Translations under genes and position numbers: made by a program | In this document: piece after piece, positions 41,801 through 55,711 of the stretch | Layout of the letters: every line of letters begins with the position of its first letter | How positions within the stretch are numbered: position 1 is the first letter of the stretch | NCBI GenBank assembly: GCA_964057225.1 | Contig: CAXKVF010000078.1 | Location: 124,001-188,000 of the forward strand | Length of the DNA: 64,000 nt | Origin: Auanema rhodensis | Lineage: Eukaryota > Nematoda > Chromadorea > Rhabditida > Rhabditidae | Reading direction: 5' to 3' | Notes under the pieces: model-generated | Database searches by the model: none | Told to the model about the DNA's origin: nothing | The model's input: the letters and a program-made list of their open reading frames with translations, nothing else

Positions 41801-44800
41801 TTACATACCAAGTGCACATCACGTGTACATTTAATTAGCATAAATTAAAGTTCACGTAAATTTCAAAGTCATGGTTACCATGAACCAATATCAATAAAAA
41901 TTTGTTTTTAGACTAATATGGACATGGGGAATCTAATTTTGAAAACCGCATCTCTTTATCTTTCACGTGAAGCGAGTTACATACCAAGTGCACATCACGT
42001 GTTCATTTAATTAGCATAAATTAAAGTTCACGTAAATTTCAAAGTCATGGTTACCATGAAGCAATATCAATAAAAATTTGTTTTTAGACTAATATGGACA
42101 TGGGGAATCTAATTTTGAAAACCGCATCTCTTTATCTTTCACGTGAAGCGAGTTACATACCAAGTGCACATCACGTGTACATTTAATTAGCATAAATTAA
42201 AGTTCACGTAAATTTCAAAGTCATGGTTACCATGAACCAATATCAATAAAAATTTGTTTTTAGACTAATATGGACATGGGGAATCTAATTTTGAAAACCG
42301 CATTTCTTTATCTTTCACGTGAAGCGAGTTACATACCAAGTGCACATCACGTGTACATTTAATTAGCATAAATTAAAGTTCACGTAAATTTCAAAGTCAT
42401 GGTTACCATGAACCAATATCAATAAAAATTTGTTTTTAGACTAATATGGACATGGGGAATCTAATTTTGAAAACCGCATCTCTTTATCTCTCACGTGAAG
42501 CGAGTTACATACCAAGTGCACATCACGTGTACATTTAATTAGCATAAATTAAAGTTCATGTAAATTTCAAAGTCATGGTTACCATGAACCAATATCAATA
42601 AAAATTTGTTTTTAGACTAATATGGACATGGGGAATCTAATTTTGAAAACCGCATCTCTTTATCTTTCACGTGAAGCGAGTTACATACCAAGTGCACATC
42701 ACGTGTACATTTAATTAGCATAAATTAAAGTTCACGTAAATTTCAAAGTCATGGTTACCATGAACCAATATCAATAAAAATTTGTTTTTAGACTAATATG
42801 GACATGGGGAATCTAATTTTGAAAACCGCATCTCTTTATCTTTCACGTGAAGCGAGTTACATACCAAGTGCACATCACGTGTACATTTAATTAGCATAAA
42901 TTAAAGTTCACGTAAATTTCAAAGTCATGGTTACCATGAACCAATATCAATAAAAATTTGTTTTTAGACTAATATGGACATGGGGAATCTAATTTTGAAA
43001 ACCGCATCTCTTTATCTTTCACGTGAAGCGAGTTACATACCAAGTGCACATCACGTGTACATTTAATTAGCATAAATTAAAGTTCACGTAAATTTCAAAG
43101 TCATGGTTACCATGAACCAATATCAATAAAAATTTGTTTTTAGACTAATATGGACATGGGGAATCTAATTTTGAAAACCGCATCTCTTTATCTTTCACGT
43201 GAAGCGAGTTACATACCAAGTGCACATCACGTGTACATTTAATTAGCATAAATTAAAGTTCACGTAAATTTCAAAGTCATGGTTACCATGAACCAATATC
43301 AATAAAAATTTGTTTTTAGACTAATATGGACATGGGGAATCTAATTTTGAAAACCGCATCTCTTTATCTTTCACGTGAAGCGAGTTACATACCAAGTGCA
43401 CATCACGTGTACATTTAATTAGCATAAATTAAAGTTCACGTAAATTTCAAAGTCATGGTTACCATGAACCAATATCAATAAAAATTTGTTTTTAGACTAA
43501 TATGGACATGGGGAATCTAATTTTGAAAACCGCATCTCTTTATCTTTCACGTGAAGCGAGTTACATACCAAGTGCACATCACGTGTTCATTTAATTAGCA
43601 TAAATTAAAGTTCACGTAAATTTCAAAGTCATGGTTACCATGAAGCAATATCAATAAAAATTTGTTTTTAGACTAATATGGACATGGGGAATCTAATTTT
43701 GAAAACCGCATCTCTTTATCTTTCACGTGAAGCGAGTTACATACCAAGTGCACATCACGTGTACATTTAATTAGCATAAATTAAAGTTCACGTAAATTTC
43801 AAAGTCATGGTTACCATGAACCAATATCAATAAAAATTTGTTTTTAGACTAATATGGACATGGGGAATCTAATTTTGAAAACCGCATTTCTTTATCTTTC
43901 ACGTGAAGCGAGTTACATACCAAGTGCACATCACGTGTACATTTAATTAGCATAAATTAAAGTTCACGTAAATTTCAAAGTCATGGTTACCATGAACCAA
44001 TATCAATAAAAATTTGTTTTTAGACTAATATGGACATGGGGAATCTAATTTTGAAAACCGCATTTCTTTATCTTTCACGTGAAGCGAGTTACATACCAAG
44101 TGCACATCACGTGTACATTTAATTAGCATAAATTAAAGTTCACGTAAATTTCAAAGTCATGGTTACCATGCACCAATATCAATAAAAATTTGTTTTTAGA
44201 CTAATATGGACATGGGGAATCTAATTTTGAAAACCGCATCTCTTTATCTTTCACGTGAAGCGAGTTACATACCAAGTGCACATCACGTGTACATTTAATT
44301 AGCATAAATTAAAGTTCACGTAAATTTCAAAGTCATGGTTACCATGAACCAATATCAATAAAAATTTGTTTTTAGACTAATATGGACATGGGGAATCTAA
44401 TTTTGAAAACCGCATCTCTTTATCTTTCACGTGAAGCGAGTTACATACCAAGTGCACATCACGTGTTCATTTAATTAGCATAAATTAAAGTTCACGTAAA
44501 TTTCAAAGTCATGGTTACCATGAAGCAATATCAATAAAAATTTGTTTTTAGACTAATATGGACATGGGGAATCTAATTTTGAAAACCGCATCTCTTTATC
44601 TTTCACGTGAAGCGAGTTACATACCAAGTGCACATCACGTGTACATTTAATTAGCATAAATTAAAGTTCACGTAAATTTCAAAGTCATGGTTACCATGAA
44701 CCAATATCAATAAAAATTTGTTTTTAGACTAATATGGACATGGGGAATCTAATTTTGAAAACCGCATTTCTTTATCTTTCACGTGAAGCGAGTTACATAC

Positions 44801-46034
44801 CAAGTGCACATCACGTGTACATTTAATTAGCATAAATTAAAGTTCACGTAAATTTCAAAGTCATGGTTACCATGAACCAATATCAATAAAAATTTGTTTT
44901 TAGACTAATATGGACATGGGGAATCTAATTTTGAAAACCGCATCTCTTTATCTCTCACGTGAAGCGAGTTACATACCAAGTGCACATCACGTGTACATTT
45001 AATTAGCATAAATTAAAGTTCACGTAAATTTCAAAGTCATGGTTACCATGAACCAATATCAATAAAAATTTGTTTTTAGACTAATATGGACATGGGGAAT
45101 CTAATTTTGAAAACCGCATCTCTTTATCTTTCACGTGAAGCGAGTTACATACCAAGTGCACATCACGTGTACATTTAATTAGCATAAATTAAAGTTCACG
45201 TAAATTTCAAAGTCATGGTTACCATGAACCAATATCAATAAAAATTTGTTTTTAGACTAATATGGACATGGGGAATCTAATTTTGAAAACCGCATCTCTT
45301 TATCTTTCACGTGAAGCGAGTTACATACCAAGTGCACATCACGTGTACATTTAATTAGCATAAATTAAAGTTCACGTAAATTTCAAAGTCATGGTTACCA
45401 TGAACCAATATCAATAAAAATTTGTTTTTAGACTAATATGGACATGGGGAATCTAATTTTGAAAACCGCATCTCTTTATCTTTCACGTGAAGCGAGTTAC
45501 ATACCAAGTGCACATCACGTGTACATTTAATTAGCATAAATTAAAGTTCACGTAAATTTCAAAGTCATGGTTACCATGAACCAATATCAATAAAAATTTG
45601 TTTTTAGACTAATATGGACATGGGGAATCTAATTTTGAAAACCGCATCTCTTTATCTTTCACGTGAAGCGAGTTACATACCAAGTGCACATCACGTGTAC
45701 ATTTAATTAGCATAAATTAAAGTTCACGTAAATTTCAAAGTCATGGTTACCATGAACCAATATCAATAAAAATTTGTTTTTAGACTAATATGGACATGGG
45801 GAATCTAATTTTGAAAACCGCATCTCTTTATCTTTCACGTGAAGCGAGTTACATACCAAGTGCACATCACGTGTACATTTAATTAGCATAAATTAAAGTT
45901 CACGTAAATTTCAAAGTCATGGTTACCATGAACCAATATCAATAAAAATTTGTTTTTAGACTAATATGGACATGGGGAATCTAATTTTGAAAACCGCATC
46001 TCTTTATCTTTCACGTGAAGCGAGTTACATACCA
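38819..46034. repeat. Array zone 5: 41 near-uniform monomers
   Basis: Long runs of plain AACC units with few variants: C73 units (38819, 39347, 39875, 40403, 44099), C142T, T152C (40579, 42339, 44803), A17T with AAGC (41987, 43571, 44451), and private changes T59C (41107) and C45T (42515). A nine-monomer unit starting with A17T at 41987-43570 recurs at 44451-46034 (C142T next, then T152C, then six plain units). This is the most homogeneous part of the window. Confidence 0.88.
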
Positions 46035-46386
46035 AGTGCACATCACGTGTTCATTTAATTAGCATAAATTAAAGTTCACGTAAATTTCAAAGTCATGGTT
46101 ACCGTGAAGCAATATCAATAAAAATTTGTTTTTAGACTAATATGGACATGGGGAATCTAATTTTGAAAACCGCATCTCTTTATCTTTCACGTGAAGCGAG
46201 TTACATACCAAGTGCACATCACGTGTACATTTAATTAGCATAAATTAAAGTTCACGTAAATTTTAAAGTCATGGTTACCATGAACCAATATCAATAAAAA
46301 TTTGTTTTTAGACTAATATGGACATGGGGAATCTAATTTTGAAAACCGCATCTCTTTATCTTTCACGTGAAGCGAGTTACATACCA

Positions 46387-47969
46387 AGTGCACATCACGT
46401 GTACATTTAATTAGCATAAATTAAAGTTCACGTAAATTTCAAAGTCATGGTTACCATGAACCAATATCAATAAAAATTTGTTTTTAGACTAATATGGACA
46501 TGGGGAATCTAATTTTGAAAACCGCATCTCTTTATCTTTCACGTGAAGCGAGTTACATACCAAGTGCACATCACGTGTTCATTTAATTAGCATAAATTAA
46601 AGTTCACGTAAATTTCAAAGTCATGGTTACCATGAAGCAATATCAATAAAAATTTGTTTTTAGACTAATATGGACATGGGGAATCTAATTTTGAAAACCG
46701 CATCTCTTTATCTTTCACGTGAAGCGAGTTACATACCAAGTGCACATCACGTGTACATTTAATTAGCATAAATTAAAGTTCACGTAAATTTCAAAGTCAT
46801 GGTTACCATGAACCAATATCAATAAAAATTTGTTTTTAGACTAATATGGACATGGGGAATCTAATTTTGAAAACCGCATCTCTTTATCTTTCACGTGAAG
46901 CGAGTTACATACCAAGTGCACATCACGTGTACATTTAATTAGCATAAATTAAAGTTCACGTAAATTTCAAAGTCATGGTTACCATGAACCAATATCAATA
47001 AAAATTTGTTTTTAGACTAATATGGACATGGGGAATCTAATTTTGAAAACCGCATTTCTTTATCTTTCACGTGAAGCGAGTTACATACCAAGTGCACATC
47101 ACGTGTACATTTAATTAGCATAAATTAAAGTTCACGTAAATTTCAAAGTCATGGTTACCATGCACCAATATCAATAAAAATTTGTTTTTAGACTAATATG
47201 GACATGGGGAATCTAATTTTGAAAACCGCATCTCTTTATCTTTCACGTGAAGCGAGTTACATACCAAGTGCACATCACGTGTACATTTAATTAGCATAAA
47301 TTAAAGTTCACGTAAATTTTAAAGTCATGGTTACCATGAACCAATATCAATAAAAATTTGTTTTTAGACTAATATGGACATGGGGAATCTAATTTTGAAA
47401 ACCGCATCTCTTTATCTTTCACGTGAAGCGAGTTACATACCAAGTGCACATCACGTGTACATTTAATTAGCATAAATTAAAGTTCACGTAAATTTCAAAG
47501 TCATGGTTACCATGAACTAATATCAATAAAAATTTGTTTTTAGACTAATATGGACATGGAGAATCTAATTTTGAAAACCGCATCTCTTTATCTTTCACGT
47601 GAAGCGAGTTACATACCAAGTGCGCATCACGTGTACATTTAATTAGCATAAATTAAAGTTCACGTAAATTTTAAAGTCATGGTTACCATGAACCAATATC
47701 AATAAAAATTTGTTTTTAGACTAATATGGACATGGAAAATCTAATTTTGAAAACCGCATCTCTTTATCTTTCACGTGAAGCGAGTTACATACCAAGTGCA
47801 CATCACGTGTACATTTAATTAGCATAAATTAAAGTTCACGTAAATTTTAAAGTCATGGTTACCATGAACCAATATCAATAAAAATTTGTTTTAGACTAAT
47901 ATGGACATGGGGAATCTAATTTTGAAAACCGCATCTCTTTATCTTTCACGTGAAGCGAGTTACATACCA
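46387..47969. repeat. Zone 6 higher-order unit, 9 monomers with 1-bp deletion
   Basis: Units: AACC, A17T/AAGC, AACC, C142T, C73, C54T, C76T/G118A, C54T with G118A and G119A (reads GGAAAAT), and the 175-bp C54T monomer. Total is 1583 bp. It also shows private GTGCGCAT in the unit at 47619. Confidence 0.8.
47795..47969 (+). repeat. 175-bp monomer, copy 1 of the 1-bp deletion
   Basis: One T is missing from the five-T run at positions 95-99 (reads TTTGTTTTAGAC). The unit also has C54T. It closes a higher-order unit, and the following unit starts at 47970, shifting the array phase by 1 bp. Confidence 0.93.
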
Positions 47970-49728
47970 AGTGCACATCACGTGTACATTTAATTAGCAT
48001 AAATTAAAGTTCACGTAAATTTCAAAGTCATGGTTACCATGAACCAATATCAATAAAAATTTGTTTTTAGACTAATATGGACATGGGGAATCTAATTTTG
48101 AAAACCGCATCTCTTTATCTTTCACGTGAAGCGAGTTACATACCAAGTGCACATCACGTGTTCATTTAATTAGCATAAATTAAAGTTCACGTAAATTTCA
48201 AAGTCATGGTTACCATGAAGCAATATCAATAAAAATTTGTTTTTAGACTAATATGGACATGGGGAATCTAATTTTGAAAACCGCATCTCTTTATCTTTCA
48301 CGTGAAGCGAGTTACATACCAAGTGCACATCACGTGTACATTTAATTAGCATAAATTAAAGTTCACGTAAATTTCAAAGTCATGGTTACCATGAACCAAT
48401 ATCAATAAAAATTTGTTTTTAGACTAATATGGACATGGGGAATCTAATTTTGAAAACCGCATTTCTTTATCTTTCACGTGAAGCGAGTTACATACCAAGT
48501 GCACATCACGTGTACATTTAATTAGCATAAATTAAAGTTCACGTAAATTTCAAAGTCATGGTTACCATGAACCAATATCAATAAAAATTTGTTTTTAGAC
48601 TAATATGGACATGGGGAATCTAATTTTGAAAACCGCATCTCTTTATCTTTCACGTGAAGCGAGTTACATACCAAGTGCACATCACGTGTACATTTAATTA
48701 GCATAAATTAAAGTTCACGTAAATTTCAAAGTCATGGTTACCATGAACCAATATCAATAAAAATTTGTTTTTAGACTAATATGGACATGGGGAATCTAAT
48801 TTTGAAAACCGCATTTCTTTATCTTTCACGTGAAGCGAGTTACATACCAAGTGCACATCACGTGTACATTTAATTAGCATAAATTAAAGTTCACGTAAAT
48901 TTCAAAGTCATGGTTACCATGCACCAATATCAATAAAAATTTGTTTTTAGACTAATATGGACATGGGGAATCTAATTTTGAAAACCGCATCTCTTTATCT
49001 TTCACGTGAAGCGAGTTACATACCAAGTGCACATCACGTGTACATTTAATTAGCATAAATTAAAGTTCACGTAAATTTTAAAGTCATGGTTACCATGAAC
49101 CAATATCAATAAAAATTTGTTTTTAGACTAATATGGACATGGGGAATCTAATTTTGAAAACCGCATCTCTTTATCTTTCACGTGAAGCGAGTTACATACC
49201 AAGTGCACATCACGTGTACATTTAATTAGCATAAATTAAAGTTCACGTAAATTTCAAAGTCATGGTTACCATGAACTAATATCAATAAAAATTTGTTTTT
49301 AGACTAATATGGACATGGAGAATCTAATTTTGAAAACCGCATCTCTTTATCTTTCACGTGAAGCGAGTTACATACCAAGTGCACATCACGTGTACATTTA
49401 ATTAGCATAAATTAAAGTTCACGTAAATTTTAAAGTCATGGTTACCATGAACCAATATCAATAAAAATTTGTTTTTAGACTAATATGGACATGGAGAATC
49501 TAATTTTGAAAACCGCATCTCTTTATCTTTCACGTGAAGCGAGTTACATACCAAGTGCACATCACGTGTACATTTAATTAGCATAAATTAAAGTTCACGT
49601 AAATTTTAAAGTCATGGTTACCATGAACCAATATCAATAAAAATTTGTTTTAGACTAATATGGACATGGGGAATCTAATTTTGAAAACCGCATCTCTTTA
49701 TCTTTCACGTGAAGCGAGTTACATACCA
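47970..49728. repeat. Zone 6 higher-order unit, 10 monomers with 1-bp deletion (1759 bp)
   Basis: Same order as the preceding unit with one more plain monomer: AACC, A17T/AAGC, C142T, AACC, C142T, C73, C54T, C76T/G118A, C54T/G118A, then the 175-bp C54T monomer at 49554. Confidence 0.83.
49554..49728 (+). repeat. 175-bp monomer, copy 2 of the 1-bp deletion
   Basis: Same T loss in the run at 95-99 and the same C54T context as at 47795, 1759 bp downstream, so the two are copies of one event. Confidence 0.93.
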
Positions 49729-52700
49729 AGTGCACATCACGTGTACATTTAATTAGCATAAATTAAAGTTCACGTAAATTTCAAAGTCATGGTTACCATG
49801 AACCAATATCAATAAAAATTTGTTTTTAGACTAATATGGACATGGGGAATCTAATTTTGAAAACCGCATCTCTTTATCTTTCACGTGAAGCGAGTTACAT
49901 ACCAAGTGCACATCACGTGTTCATTTAATTAGCATAAATTAAAGTTCACGTAAATTTCAAAGTCATGGTTACCATGAAGCAATATCAATAAAAATTTGTT
50001 TTTAGACTAATATGGACATGGGGAATCTAATTTTGAAAACCGCATCTCTTTATCTTTCACGTGAAGCGAGTTACATACCAAGTGCACATCACGTGTACAT
50101 TTAATTAGCATAAATTAAAGTTCACGTAAATTTCAAAGTCATGGTTACCATGAACCAATATCAATAAAAATTTGTTTTTAGACTAATATGGACATGGGGA
50201 ATCTAATTTTGAAAACCGCATTTCTTTATCTTTCACGTGAAGCGAGTTACATACCAAGTGCACATCACGTGTACATTTAATTAGCATAAATTAAAGTTCA
50301 CGTAAATTTCAAAGTCATGGTTACCATGAACCAATATCAATAAAAATTTGTTTTTAGACTAATATGGACATGGGGAATCTAATTTTGAAAACCGCATCTC
50401 TTTATCTTTCACGTGAAGCGAGTTACATACCAAGTGCACATCACGTGTACATTTAATTAGAATAAATTAAAGTTCACGTAAATTTCAAAGTCATGGTTAC
50501 CATGAACTAATATCAATAAAAATTTGTTTTTAGACTAATATGGACATGGAGAATCTAATTTTGAAAACCGCATCTCTTTATCTTTCACGTGAAGCGAGTT
50601 ACATACCAAGTGCACATCACGTGTACATTTAATTAGCATAAATTAAAGTTCACGTAAATTTTAAAGTCATGGTTACCATGAACCAATATCAATAAAAATT
50701 TGTTTTTAGACTAATATGGACATGGAGAATCTAATTTTGAAAACCGCATCTCTTTATCTTTCACGTGAAGCGAGTTACATACCAAGTACACATCACGTGT
50801 ACATTTAATTAGCATAAATTAAAGTTCACGTAAATTTTAAAGTCATGGTTACCATGAACCAATATCAATAAAAATTTGTTTTTAGACTAATATGGACATG
50901 GGGAATCTAATTTTGAAAACCGCATCTCTTTATCTTTCACGTGAAGCGAGTTACATACCAAGTGCACATCACGTGTACATTTAATTAGCATAAATTAAAG
51001 TTCACGTAAATTTCAAAGTCATGGTTACCATGAACCAATATCAATAAAAATTTGTTTTTAGACTAATATGGACATGGGGAATCTAATTTTGAAAACCGCA
51101 TCTCTTTATCTTTCACGTGAAGCGAGTTACATACCAAGTGCACATCACGTGTTCATTTAATTAGCATAAATTAAAGTTCACGTAAATTTCAAAGTCATGG
51201 TTACCATGAAGCAATATCAATAAAAATTTGTTTTTAGACTAATATGGACATGGGGAATCTAATTTTGAAAACCGCATCTCTTTATCTTTCACGTGAAGCG
51301 AGTTACATACCAAGTGCACATCACGTGTACATTTAATTAGCATAAATTAAAGTTCACGTAAATTTCAAAGTCATGGTTACCATGAACCAATATCAATAAA
51401 AATTTGTTTTTAGACTAATATGGACATGGGGAATCTAATTTTGAAAACCGCATTTCTTTATCTTTCACGTGAAGCGAGTTACATACCAAGTGCACATCAC
51501 GTGTACATTTAATTAGCATAAATTAAAGTTCACGTAAATTTCAAAGTCATGGTTACCATGAACCAATATCAATAAAAATTTGTTTTTAGACTAATATGGA
51601 CATGGGGAATCTAATTTTGAAAACCGCATTTCTTTATCTTTCACGTGAAGCGAGTTACATACCAAGTGCACATCACGTGTACATTTAATTAGCATAAATT
51701 AAAGTTCACGTAAATTTCAAAGTCATGGTTACCATGAACCAATATCAATAAAAATTTGTTTTTAGACTAATATGGACATGGGGAATCTAATTTTGAAAAC
51801 CGCATCTCTTTATCTTTCACGTGAAGCGAGTTACATACCAAGTGCACATCACGTGTACATTTAATTAGCATAAATTAAAGTTCACGTAAATTTCAAAGTC
51901 ATGGTTACCATGAACCAATATCAATAAAAATTTGTTTTTAGACTAATATGGACATGGGGAATCTAATTTTGAAAACCGCATTTCTTTATCTTTCACGTGA
52001 AGCGAGTTACATACCAAGTGCACATCACGTGTACATTTAATTAGCATAAATTAAAGTTCACGTAAATTTCAAAGTCATGGTTACCATGCACCAATATCAA
52101 TAAAAATTTGTTTTTAGACTAATATGGACATGGGGAATCTAATTTTGAAAACCGCATCTCTTTATCTTTCACGTGAAGCGAGTTACATACCAAGTGCACA
52201 TCACGTGTACATTTAATTAGCATAAATTAAAGTTCACGTAAATTTTAAAGTCATGGTTACCATGAACCAATATCAATAAAAATTTGTTTTTAGACTAATA
52301 TGGACATGGGGAATCTAATTTTGAAAACCGCATCTCTTTATCTTTCACGTGAAGCGAGTTACATACCAAGTGCACATCACGTGTACATTTAATTAGCATA
52401 AATTAAAGTTCACGTAAATTTCAAAGTCATGGTTACCATGAACTAATATCAATAAAAATTTGTTTTTAGACTAATATGGACATGGAGAATCTAATTTTGA
52501 AAACCGCATCTCTTTATCTTTCACGTGAAGCGAGTTACATACCAAGTGCACATCACGTGTACATTTAATTAGCATAAATTAAAGTTCACGTAAATTTTAA
52601 AGTCATGGTTACCATGAACCAATATCAATAAAAATTTGTTTTTAGACTAATATGGACATGGAGAATCTAATTTTGAAAACCGCATCTCTTTATCTTTCAC

Positions 52701-52895
52701 GTGAAGCGAGTTACATACCAAGTGCACATCACGTGTACATTTAATTAGCATAAATTAAAGTTCACGTAAATTTTAAAGTCATGGTTACCATGAACCAATA
52801 TCAATAAAAATTTGTTTTAGACTAATATGGACATGGGGAATCTAATTTTGAAAACCGCATCTCTTTATCTTTCACGTGAAGCGAGTTACATACCA
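49729..52895. repeat. 18-monomer superunit (7 + 11 monomers, 3167 bp)
   Basis: A seven-monomer short unit (49729-50960) containing C29A with C76T/G118A at 50433 and ending in a unit that begins AGTACACA (G4A) at 50785, followed by an eleven-monomer unit (50961-52895) ending in the 175-bp monomer. The seven-monomer part recurs at 52896-54127 with the C29A and G4A units at the matching places (53600 and 53952), 3167 bp downstream. Confidence 0.83.
52721..52895 (+). repeat. 175-bp monomer, copy 3 of the 1-bp deletion
   Basis: Same T loss and C54T context as at 47795 and 49554. It closes the eleven-monomer unit. Later higher-order units in the zone lack the deletion. Confidence 0.93.
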
Positions 52896-54127
52896 AGTGC
52901 ACATCACGTGTACATTTAATTAGCATAAATTAAAGTTCACGTAAATTTCAAAGTCATGGTTACCATGAACCAATATCAATAAAAATTTGTTTTTAGACTA
53001 ATATGGACATGGGGAATCTAATTTTGAAAACCGCATCTCTTTATCTTTCACGTGAAGCGAGTTACATACCAAGTGCACATCACGTGTTCATTTAATTAGC
53101 ATAAATTAAAGTTCACGTAAATTTCAAAGTCATGGTTACCATGAAGCAATATCAATAAAAATTTGTTTTTAGACTAATATGGACATGGGGAATCTAATTT
53201 TGAAAACCGCATCTCTTTATCTTTCACGTGAAGCGAGTTACATACCAAGTGCACATCACGTGTACATTTAATTAGCATAAATTAAAGTTCACGTAAATTT
53301 CAAAGTCATGGTTACCATGAACCAATATCAATAAAAATTTGTTTTTAGACTAATATGGACATGGGGAATCTAATTTTGAAAACCGCATTTCTTTATCTTT
53401 CACGTGAAGCGAGTTACATACCAAGTGCACATCACGTGTACATTTAATTAGCATAAATTAAAGTTCACGTAAATTTCAAAGTCATGGTTACCATGAACCA
53501 ATATCAATAAAAATTTGTTTTTAGACTAATATGGACATGGGGAATCTAATTTTGAAAACCGCATCTCTTTATCTTTCACGTGAAGCGAGTTACATACCAA
53601 GTGCACATCACGTGTACATTTAATTAGAATAAATTAAAGTTCACGTAAATTTCAAAGTCATGGTTACCATGAACTAATATCAATAAAAATTTGTTTTTAG
53701 ACTAATATGGACATGGAGAATCTAATTTTGAAAACCGCATCTCTTTATCTTTCACGTGAAGCGAGTTACATACCAAGTGCACATCACGTGTACATTTAAT
53801 TAGCATAAATTAAAGTTCACGTAAATTTTAAAGTCATGGTTACCATGAACCAATATCAATAAAAATTTGTTTTTAGACTAATATGGACATGGAGAATCTA
53901 ATTTTGAAAACCGCATCTCTTTATCTTTCACGTGAAGCGAGTTACATACCAAGTACACATCACGTGTACATTTAATTAGCATAAATTAAAGTTCACGTAA
54001 ATTTTAAAGTCATGGTTACCATGAACCAATATCAATAAAAATTTGTTTTTAGACTAATATGGACATGGGGAATCTAATTTTGAAAACCGCATCTCTTTAT
54101 CTTTCACGTGAAGCGAGTTACATACCA
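52896..54127. repeat. Seven-monomer short higher-order unit, second copy
   Basis: AACC, A17T/AAGC, C142T, AACC, C29A with C76T/G118A (53600), C54T/G118A, then the G4A unit with C54T (53952). This matches 49729-50960 unit by unit. It looks like a fusion that skips the middle of the nine-monomer order. Confidence 0.83.
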
Positions 54128-55711
54128 AGTGCACATCACGTGTACATTTAATTAGCATAAATTAAAGTTCACGTAAATTTCAAAGTCATGGTTACCATGA
54201 ACCAATATCAATAAAAATTTGTTTTTAGACTAATATGGACATGGGGAATCTAATTTTGAAAACCGCATCTCTTTATCTTTCACGTGAAGCGAGTTACATA
54301 CCAAGTGCACATCACGTGTTCATTTAATTAGCATAAATTAAAGTTCACGTAAATTTCAAAGTCATGGTTACCATGAAGCAATATCAATAAAAATTTGTTT
54401 TTAGACTAATATGGACATGGGGAATCTAATTTTGAAAACCGCATCTCTTTATCTTTCACGTGAAGCGAGTTACATACCAAGTGCACATCACGTGTACATT
54501 TAATTAGCATAAATTAAAGTTCACGTAAATTTCAAAGTCATGGTTACCATGAACCAATATCAATAAAAATTTGTTTTTAGACTAATATGGACATGGGGAA
54601 TCTAATTTTGAAAACCGCATTTCTTTATCTTTCACGTGAAGCGAGTTACATACCAAGTGCACATCACGTGTACATTTAATTAGCATAAATTAAAGTTCAC
54701 GTAAATTTCAAAGTCATGGTTACCATGAACCAATATCAATAAAAATTTGTTTTTAGACTAATATGGACATGGGGAATCTAATTTTGAAAACCGCATCTCT
54801 TTATCTTTCACGTGAAGCGAGTTACATACCAAGTGCACATCACGTGTACATTTAATTAGCATAAATTAAAGTTCACGTAAATTTCAAAGTCATGGTTACC
54901 ATGAACCAATATCAATAAAAATTTGTTTTTAGACTAATATGGACATGGGGAATCTAATTTTGAAAACCGCATTTCTTTATCTTTCACGTGAAGCGAGTTA
55001 CATACCAAGTGCACATCACGTGTACATTTAATTAGCATAAATTAAAGTTCACGTAAATTTCAAAGTCATGGTTACCATGCACCAATATCAATAAAAATTT
55101 GTTTTTAGACTAATATGGACATGGGGAATCTAATTTTGAAAACCGCATCTCTTTATCTTTCACGTGAAGCGAGTTACATACCAAGTGCACATCACGTGTA
55201 CATTTAATTAGCATAAATTAAAGTTCACGTAAATTTTAAAGTCATGGTTACCATGAACCAATATCAATAAAAATTTGTTTTTAGACTAATATGGACATGG
55301 GGAATCTAATTTTGAAAACCGCATCTCTTTATCTTTCACGTGAAGCGAGTTACATACCAAGTGCACATCACGTGTACATTTAATTAGCATAAATTAAAGT
55401 TCACGTAAATTTCAAAGTCATGGTTACCATGAACTAATATCAATAAAAATTTGTTTTTAGACTAATATGGACATGGAGAATCTAATTTTGAAAACCGCAT
55501 CTCTTTATCTTTCACGTGAAGCGAGTTACATACCAAGTGCACATCACGTGTACATTTAATTAGCATAAATTAAAGTTCACGTAAATTTTAAAGTCATGGT
55601 TACCATGAACCAATATCAATAAAAATTTGTTTTTAGACTAATATGGACATGGGGAATCTAATTTTGAAAACCGCATCTCTTTATCTTTCACGTAAAGCGA
55701 GTTACATACCA
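54128..55711. repeat. Nine-monomer higher-order unit (1584 bp)
   Basis: AACC, A17T/AAGC, C142T, AACC, C142T, C73, C54T, C76T/G118A, and a C54T unit with G159A (reads CACGTAAAG) at 55536. Confidence 0.83.
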
